Assembly: GCF_048264025.1 (NCBI RefSeq)
Contig: NZ_JBLXDN010000007.1
Coordinates: 94,651 to 158,650, forward strand
DNA from: Nitrincola sp048264025
GTDB taxonomy: Bacteria; Pseudomonadota; Gammaproteobacteria; Pseudomonadales; Balneatricaceae
Length of the DNA stretch: 64,000 nucleotides
Reading direction: 5' to 3'
The notes beneath the pieces are model-generated. The model was not told the DNA's origin. It saw only the letters and a list, made by a program, of their open reading frames with translations, and made no database searches. The position numbers were made by a program, and so were the translations under genes. Positions 59,061 to 64,000 of the stretch are shown here, in pieces. Each line of letters starts with the position of its first letter. Position 1 is the stretch's first letter.

Positions 59061-59774
59061 ATGGGTCGCGCCTACCAGAACCGCAAAGAATCCATGGCCA
59101 AAACGGCCGATCAAAAAACCAAGGTCTACAGTAAATATGCTCGTGAGATCTACGTCTGCGCTAAATCAGGCGGTACAGATCCAGCCGGAAATCTAGCCCT
59201 GCGCGGCATGATGGAACGTGCTAAAAAGGATCAGGTCCCCGCACATGTTATTGATAAAGCATTGGATAAAGCCAAAGGGTCTGGTGGTGAAGACTTCTCA
59301 GTAGCCCGCTACGAAGGCTTTGGTCCAGGTAACTGCATGGTGATCGTAGAATGCCTGACCGACAACCCTAACCGCACCTTCGGTGATGTACGCCACTGCT
59401 TCACCAAAACCAAGTGTAAAATCGGCACGCAGGGCAGTGTCAGCCACATGTTCGATCACTGTGCCATTCTGGCGTTCAAAGGTGACGATGAAGAAGCGGT
59501 TCTCGAAGCCCTGATGATGGCCGATGTCGATGTTACCGATATCGAAAATGAAGACGGTATGATCACTATTTTCGCCCCTAACACCGAGTACTTCAATGTC
59601 AAACAGGCACTCGCGGCCACCTTCGGTGATATAGATTACGAAGTGGATGCCATCCAGTTCCTGGCACAAACTACCACTGAAATAAGCGAAGAAGACCAGC
59701 CGATGTTCGAGCGCTTTATCGATCTATTGAATGACCTGGACGATGTGCAGAACATCTACCATAACGTCGACTGA
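59061..59774 (+). CDS. yeeN: YebC/PmpR family protein, YeeN type
   Basis: 237 aa, beginning MGRAYQNRKESMAKTADQKTKV, the YeeN rather than YebC start (YebC begins MAGHSKWAN). Conserved blocks: ARYEGFGPGNCMVIVE, DNPNRTFGDVRH and KGDDEEAVLEALMMADVDV. YebC-family proteins act as transcription regulators or ribosome-associated elongation helpers at proline stretches. AGGAC is upstream. Convergent with ttcA, with only 5 bases between the stops. Confidence 0.92.
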   Translation: MGRAYQNRKESMAKTADQKTKVYSKYAREIYVCAKSGGTDPAGNLALRGMMERAKKDQVPAHVIDKALDKAKGSGGEDFSVARYEGFGPGNCMVIVECLTDNPNRTFGDVRHCFTKTKCKIGTQGSVSHMFDHCAILAFKGDDEEAVLEALMMADVDVTDIENEDGMITIFAPNTEYFNVKQALAATFGDIDYEVDAIQFLAQTTTEISEEDQPMFERFIDLLNDLDDVQNIYHNVD

Positions 59775-59779
59775 TCCCG

Positions 59780-60688
59780 TTACAAAGACAGAATATCGAT
59801 CCGTTCCAGCATCTGTACAGCCGCCTTCGGGTGGCTGGACAGCTCAGAATCCGCTGCGTCATCCACTAGGCCGTGGGCATAACCCACTTGTAGATTTTTG
59901 AAATCGAAGAGTTCCGCATCGGCCAGATGCGAAGGTACGACATTGCACAGGGAACGGAACATGGTTTCAATGCGACCAGGGTGGCTTTTATCCCAACCTT
60001 GCAACATCTCCTTGATCACCTGACGCTGCAGGTTTTCCTGTGAACCACACAGGTTGCACGGAATAATCGGGAAGCCGCGCAGCTCGGCATAGGCGGCAAT
60101 ATCTTTCTCACGTGCATAAGCCAGCGGACGAATAACCATATTTTTGCCATCATCAGATACCAGCTTGGGCGGCATGGACTTGAGCTTACCGCCGTAGAAC
60201 ATGTTCAGGAAGAAGGTTTCCAGAATATCATCGCGATGATGCCCCAGGGCAATCTTATTGGCGCCGATCTGCTCAGCAAAACCGTACAAGGTCCCCCGAC
60301 GCAAACGCGAACAGAGCGCACAGGTGGTTTTACCTTCGGGTACCACCGATTTCACTACCGAATAGGTATCACGCTCGACAATATGGAAAGGCACACCCAG
60401 TTCGCTCAGGTAGTGCGGTAAAACATGCTCCGGAAAACCGGGTTGCTTCTGGTCCAGATTGACGGCCACCAGTTCAAAGGTAATCGGTGCACTCTTCTGC
60501 AGATTCATCAGAATATCGAGCATCACAAATGAATCTTTTCCGCCCGACAGACACACCATGACCTTGTCACCTTCTTCAATCATATTGAAGGTTTCAATGG
60601 CCTGCCCCATTTCCCGGCGCAAACGTTTTTGCAATTTGTTTTGACGGGTTTTGAGTTTTTTGTCCTGGGTTTCTGAGCAGTTGGTCAT
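59780..60688 (-). CDS. ttcA: tRNA 2-thiocytidine(32) synthetase TtcA
   Basis: 302 aa. PP-loop motif SGGKDSF for ATP, the two Cys that bind the Fe-S cluster in CALCSRLRRG, a further CNLCGSQE, and the C-terminal helical region. Thiolates C32 in certain tRNAs with cluster and IscS-derived sulfur. Standard length. Confidence 0.95.
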   Translation of the reverse strand: MTNCSETQDKKLKTRQNKLQKRLRREMGQAIETFNMIEEGDKVMVCLSGGKDSFVMLDILMNLQKSAPITFELVAVNLDQKQPGFPEHVLPHYLSELGVPFHIVERDTYSVVKSVVPEGKTTCALCSRLRRGTLYGFAEQIGANKIALGHHRDDILETFFLNMFYGGKLKSMPPKLVSDDGKNMVIRPLAYAREKDIAAYAELRGFPIIPCNLCGSQENLQRQVIKEMLQGWDKSHPGRIETMFRSLCNVVPSHLADAELFDFKNLQVGYAHGLVDDAADSELSSHPKAAVQMLERIDILSL

Positions 60689-60777
60689 GGAAGTTCCGCA
60701 AACGGGTTAATTCGACAGAGGGGCAATAGTATAGCCTGCTGTCGAATTAACCGCATCTATTTACACAACCTCACCAA

Positions 60778-62418
60778 TCAACACTTGAAACGGCTCACCA
60801 TCGTATTCAATTCTGAAGCGATGTGGTTCAGCTCTTTGGCGCTTTCTGCGGTAGAGTGCATGGCGCCGCTGGTGATCTCCATCATCTGAGCAATCTGATC
60901 AACTTTTTCAGCAATACTGCTACTTGCCAGTGTCTGTTCCTGGGTCGAATTTGCCACACCCGTGACGCTCACTAATGTCGATTCAGCGCCCTGCCTGATC
61001 TGCGCTAATAGCGCCGTTGCTGACTCAGTCGCCACAACACCGGCCTCTACCTGGGGCAAAGCGGCCTCCATGGTTTCCACCACCTGCGCAGTTCCCGTCA
61101 GCACACCTTCAATCATTTTCTCAATATCACTGGTTGCCGTAGCCGTACGTGCTGCCAGCGTTCTCACTTCATCAGCAACGACAGCAAAACCACGCCCTTG
61201 GTCACCGGCACGCGCGGCCTCAATAGCCGCATTCAACGCCAGCAGATTGGTTTGTTCGGCAATTTCGCGAATAACGCTGGCAATGGATGATATCCGGCTG
61301 GCATTGGCATTCAGATCTCCCACTTTACTGGAAGCCGCCTTGACCATGTCGGCAATTTTATTGATCTCGTTGCTGGCCGAGCTGACCTGCGTCACCCCTT
61401 GCTGTGCCATTTTGGCAGCGAAACGGGAGTTTTCTTCCGTCTCTTTTGCGCTCTCAGAGATATGACTGATGCTCACTGTCATCTCTTCAATAGCGGCAGC
61501 CATGGAAGTGATCGCTTCCGACTCATCATTAGCCGCTTGTGCGACATCGGCTGAGGCCTGATTGATGGTATTGGCATTATTGTGGACATTTTTCGATTCA
61601 TTGCGAATTTCAATCACAGTGGCACGGATAGATGAAACCATCGACTCAAGTCCGGCCAGTAGACTACCTGGTGGGGCATTATCAATGTGTATGGTCAGAT
61701 CGCCCTTAGCCGCCCTGGACATCAGATCAATCGCGAGTGCAGGTTCACCACCCACTTGGCGTAAAATACTCAAGGCAATCAGGTAACCGGATACACCAAT
61801 AACCAACAGAATAAGTAATGAGACCAAGCCGTCTTTAAGTAACTCACGTCGCAAGTCGGCTGCCAGATCATCCATATAAATGCCGGTGCCAATAAACCAA
61901 TCCCAAGGCTGAAATGTCTTTGAATAAAGTAACTTATCCACCGGGACAGTACCACCCGGTCGAACGAACCCGGAATCTAAAAATGCCCCAGAAGGCTGTG
62001 TTCTCAGGGAGGCTACTATCTCTTTAAGGATGTAACGGCCTTCTCCATCACGAATTTCATTGAGCATATTATTGCCTATGAAAGCTGGATTAACATGCGC
62101 CACACCAACACCTTCCATAGTCCAGGCATAGACATATTCAGCCTTACCATCCGCACCGCCATAACGTCCTGCTACCAGCGTCTCGGCCGCAGCATTCTGT
62201 GCTTCCTGGCGCGTCATCACGCCATTTTTTTCCAGCGTATGGAAGTGCTCTACAATGCTATAAGCCGATTCCACAATCGACTGTATCACTTGAATACGCC
62301 CTTGAGTGAGATCACGCTTTGTAGAGAATAATGAGGTAACGGTGAGTACGGCAATTCCAATAACTGCCAGCAACACGATCAGGAAAATACGTGCGCGAAG
62401 AGATAACGATGTGTTCAT
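60778..62418 (-). CDS. Methyl-accepting chemotaxis protein with sCache-type sensor
   Basis: 546 aa. An N-terminal helix (IFLIVLLAVIGIAVLTVTSLF), a periplasmic single-Cache sensor (~35-190: KTFQPWDWFIGTGIYMDDL), a second helix, HAMP (VGGEPALAIDLMSRAAKGDL), then a signalling coil with hairpin motif LLALNAAIEAARAGDQGRGF, VVADEVRTLA. The ligand is probably a small carboxylate, as in related sCache_2 receptors. No other chemotaxis genes are near. Confidence 0.92.
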   Translation of the reverse strand: MNTSLSLRARIFLIVLLAVIGIAVLTVTSLFSTKRDLTQGRIQVIQSIVESAYSIVEHFHTLEKNGVMTRQEAQNAAAETLVAGRYGGADGKAEYVYAWTMEGVGVAHVNPAFIGNNMLNEIRDGEGRYILKEIVASLRTQPSGAFLDSGFVRPGGTVPVDKLLYSKTFQPWDWFIGTGIYMDDLAADLRRELLKDGLVSLLILLVIGVSGYLIALSILRQVGGEPALAIDLMSRAAKGDLTIHIDNAPPGSLLAGLESMVSSIRATVIEIRNESKNVHNNANTINQASADVAQAANDESEAITSMAAAIEEMTVSISHISESAKETEENSRFAAKMAQQGVTQVSSASNEINKIADMVKAASSKVGDLNANASRISSIASVIREIAEQTNLLALNAAIEAARAGDQGRGFAVVADEVRTLAARTATATSDIEKMIEGVLTGTAQVVETMEAALPQVEAGVVATESATALLAQIRQGAESTLVSVTGVANSTQEQTLASSSIAEKVDQIAQMMEITSGAMHSTAESAKELNHIASELNTMVSRFKC

Positions 62419-62519
62419 AAGCCAACCCTGTATAAATTTCCTTATAGAGCCCTTAGGCCTTCCTTAAATAGTAAACCTGAATTTAAAAAAAACAATAGAA
62501 AAATCTATATATCAGGCGT

Positions 62520-63761
62520 CTACAAGGCTGAATCAAACACCCGTCTAGTTTCAAAAACCTGTTTACCAAACCCTTTGCCCCGACTGTGCAAATGGCGCTT
62601 CAACACAAAATCAAACAGAATCGGATTGTAGCGGCGTAGTTCAGTAATGGTCTGCACGGCATCTGGATCAAGCAACCCAGCTCTGGCCAGCAATACAGGG
62701 GATGTTAGAGGGAGCACGCCGGGCAGAGGATAATCGGAACCAAATAGCAGCCGATCATGCCAGGCTTCCTGTTCTAGCAACTCGGCAATAACTTCAAACT
62801 CGCGATTACGCTGAGCAATAGCAGAAATATCTCCAAACAATAGTCCCTCATAGTGACGCTCATTCATCAGGCGACGAAACAGCGAAAAACTTTCCACCCG
62901 AGGCCCATCTTCGCCTTGATCCAGGTCGGTATCCTCACCCATGCTGGCACAGTGCGCCATAATAACTTTAACCCCCTTATCCAAGGCTCGCCTGAGCATC
63001 AGGGGATTTCCCCAAATCGGCCGTCCAGCTCCCACCACGGCCATTTCCTCGCCTACATGAGTGATCAACGGCAAATTATGACTTAACAGCGCGTCATAAA
63101 ACGCATCACAGCGTGGTGAAGACGGATTGATTCCCATCGCGGGTGGCAACCACTTAACGGCCTTAGCTCCTTCTTGTTTCGCTTGAGCCAATGCCTCCAG
63201 AGCATCTTCCCGGTAGGGGTGTATAGAACAGACCCATTCCGCACGATCTGACATAGACTGTGCCACATCCCGGGTATAGCTATTGGGTACATAAAGCGCT
63301 GTATCACTGCTCCGGGCAGCCCCATCCAACCCGTACGTACGATCTAAGGCAAATAGCATCACCTTGAAACCTTCGGGCATATACTTCATCAGGTTCTGAA
63401 TTCTGGCAACATAGCTTGGATCGATAAAATCATCTGATTTATGTACACAACCAGCGTTCATATAAAAAAGGCGCTGCACATACTGAGCAGGAAACACCGG
63501 GCTCATCATACGCCGAGACACTTCTATGCCACTGTCGGTATCACCAATACCCGCCAGATGCACATGCGCATCCCACACTCTCTCCGGTCGCAACCCCTCC
63601 CAGGCAGACATAACCAGCGGGTGGCCTGCCAGTTCAGGTGGCAAGACTGTCGCACAAGGATTCAACAATCGTGGCTCACTGATCAGGGGTGTTTTACAGC
63701 CTCCTAACAACAAAGCACTCGTCCCTACCCCAGCACGTAACATAAAACCACGGCGTGTCAT
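62520..63761 (-). CDS. Tat-exported lipoprotein amidohydrolase (metal-dependent hydrolase)
   Basis: 413 aa from ATG 63761. A Tat-type signal (MTRRGFMLRAGVGTSALLLGGC) merges with a lipobox LLLGGC, predicting an outer- or inner-membrane lipoprotein. Amidohydrolase_2-like TIM barrel with DAHVHLAG (metal His pair), LITHVGEE, IMAHCASMGED and LLFGSDYPLPG (metal Asp). The substrate is unknown. An upstream GTG at 63800 has a weak ribosome site and would bury the signal, so ATG 63761 is preferred. Confidence 0.8.
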   Translation of the reverse strand: MTRRGFMLRAGVGTSALLLGGCKTPLISEPRLLNPCATVLPPELAGHPLVMSAWEGLRPERVWDAHVHLAGIGDTDSGIEVSRRMMSPVFPAQYVQRLFYMNAGCVHKSDDFIDPSYVARIQNLMKYMPEGFKVMLFALDRTYGLDGAARSSDTALYVPNSYTRDVAQSMSDRAEWVCSIHPYREDALEALAQAKQEGAKAVKWLPPAMGINPSSPRCDAFYDALLSHNLPLITHVGEEMAVVGAGRPIWGNPLMLRRALDKGVKVIMAHCASMGEDTDLDQGEDGPRVESFSLFRRLMNERHYEGLLFGDISAIAQRNREFEVIAELLEQEAWHDRLLFGSDYPLPGVLPLTSPVLLARAGLLDPDAVQTITELRRYNPILFDFVLKRHLHSRGKGFGKQVFETRRVFDSAL

Positions 63762-63814
63762 TTCTACCAAACCTACCCCTCCATGAATATTCACAAACAC
63801 CCTTCACATCATTC

Positions 63815-63916
63815 TGTAGGAGCTCACTCTGTGAGCGGACCCGCTTTCTGTAGGAGCTCACTCTGTGAGCGAACCCGCTTTCTGTAGGAGCTCACTCTGT
63901 GAGCGAACCCGCTTTC
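63815..63916. repeat. Three tandem 34-bp REP-like repeats
   Basis: TGTAGGAGCTCACTCTGTGAGCG plus RACCCGCTTTC repeats three times (starts 63815, 63849, 63883), differing by one base in copy 1. The third copy runs into GCCCGCTGAGCGGGC, a hairpin. The TGTAGGAGC...GCGAA frame resembles REP sequences of gammaproteobacteria. No CRISPR-like variable spacers exist. No gene is visible from 63801 to 64000. Confidence 0.85.
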
Positions 63917-64000
63917 GCCCGCTGAGCGGGCTTATATGGACCCGCCCGTGTTGCAAGCTATTTTTGACTCGAGCAGATGTGTTGCACGCTTATATCCGAC

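Noticed and set aside
63815..63916. CRISPR-like array
   Set aside because: The units are contiguous without distinct spacers, contain an inverted repeat and resemble REP sequences; no cas genes are present.

Overview
The window looks like chromosomal DNA of a marine or saline gammaproteobacterium, most like Oceanospirillales (Nitrincola/Marinobacterium type). This rests on the gene set (PdxB, EpmC, TtcA, YeeN-type YebC protein, cytochrome bd with CydX, a phasin, TRAP transporter) and is inference, because no rRNA or species marker is present. I saw no tRNA, rRNA or CRISPR array.

Layout. 1-2.7 kb: formate dehydrogenase maturation (DUF3305 protein fragment, fdhD, an HTH+PBP regulator) and a phasin behind a strong promoter. 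2.7-6.2 kb: a PilZ protein, pdxB, a small WGR-like protein and a trpB without trpA. 6.2-7.85 kb: copper delivery to a haem-copper oxidase (membrane protein, Sco1, PCuAC). 7.85-11.58 kb: an AT-rich insertion bounded by a perfect 89-bp direct repeat. It carries a possible Fur box, an outer-membrane beta-barrel, a secreted glycine-rich protein ending in CNSCH, two membrane proteins, a periplasmic C39 peptidase and a decayed further gene. It is the best candidate here for an undescribed system. 11.5-13.4 kb: a hypothetical gene, epmC and a lipoprotein. 13.5-17.1 kb: sulfide/thiosulfate oxidation (fccA, fccB, a YeeE/YedE transporter, a SoxYZ-like fusion). 17.1-21.5 kb: a sigma-54 activator with a cysteine-rich PAS domain, then cydABX, which has a sigma-54 promoter.

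21.6-47.3 kb is in origin one trans-4-hydroxyproline catabolic locus: a TRAP transporter, a ketoglutarate-semialdehyde-type dehydrogenase, an ABC transporter, a dihydrodipicolinate-synthase-family deaminase, a hydroxyproline epimerase, a DadA-like dehydrogenase and a GntR/FCD regulator. Two promoters in it share an almost identical TGTCGACA operator arrangement, and a third such site lies upstream of gntR. A defective Mu-like (BcepMu-type) prophage of 13,781 bp (24507-38287) has split the TRAP large permease gene dctM, leaving a 6-bp target duplication (ATATCA) and symmetric double end repeats. The prophage keeps repressor, transposase A, ATPase B, Mor-like regulator, protease I and tape measure genes but lacks packaging, portal, capsid and baseplate genes. 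Its outer end carries a possible structured RNA.

47.4-64 kb: a monohaem periplasmic protein, a very large pseudokinase-ATPase-GAF-GGDEF protein, azlCD, a DUF2892 protein, a MotA/ExbB + OmpA-like pair, a second DadA-like oxidoreductase, yeeN, ttcA, a chemoreceptor, a Tat-lipoprotein amidohydrolase, and a 3 x 34 bp REP-like array at the end.
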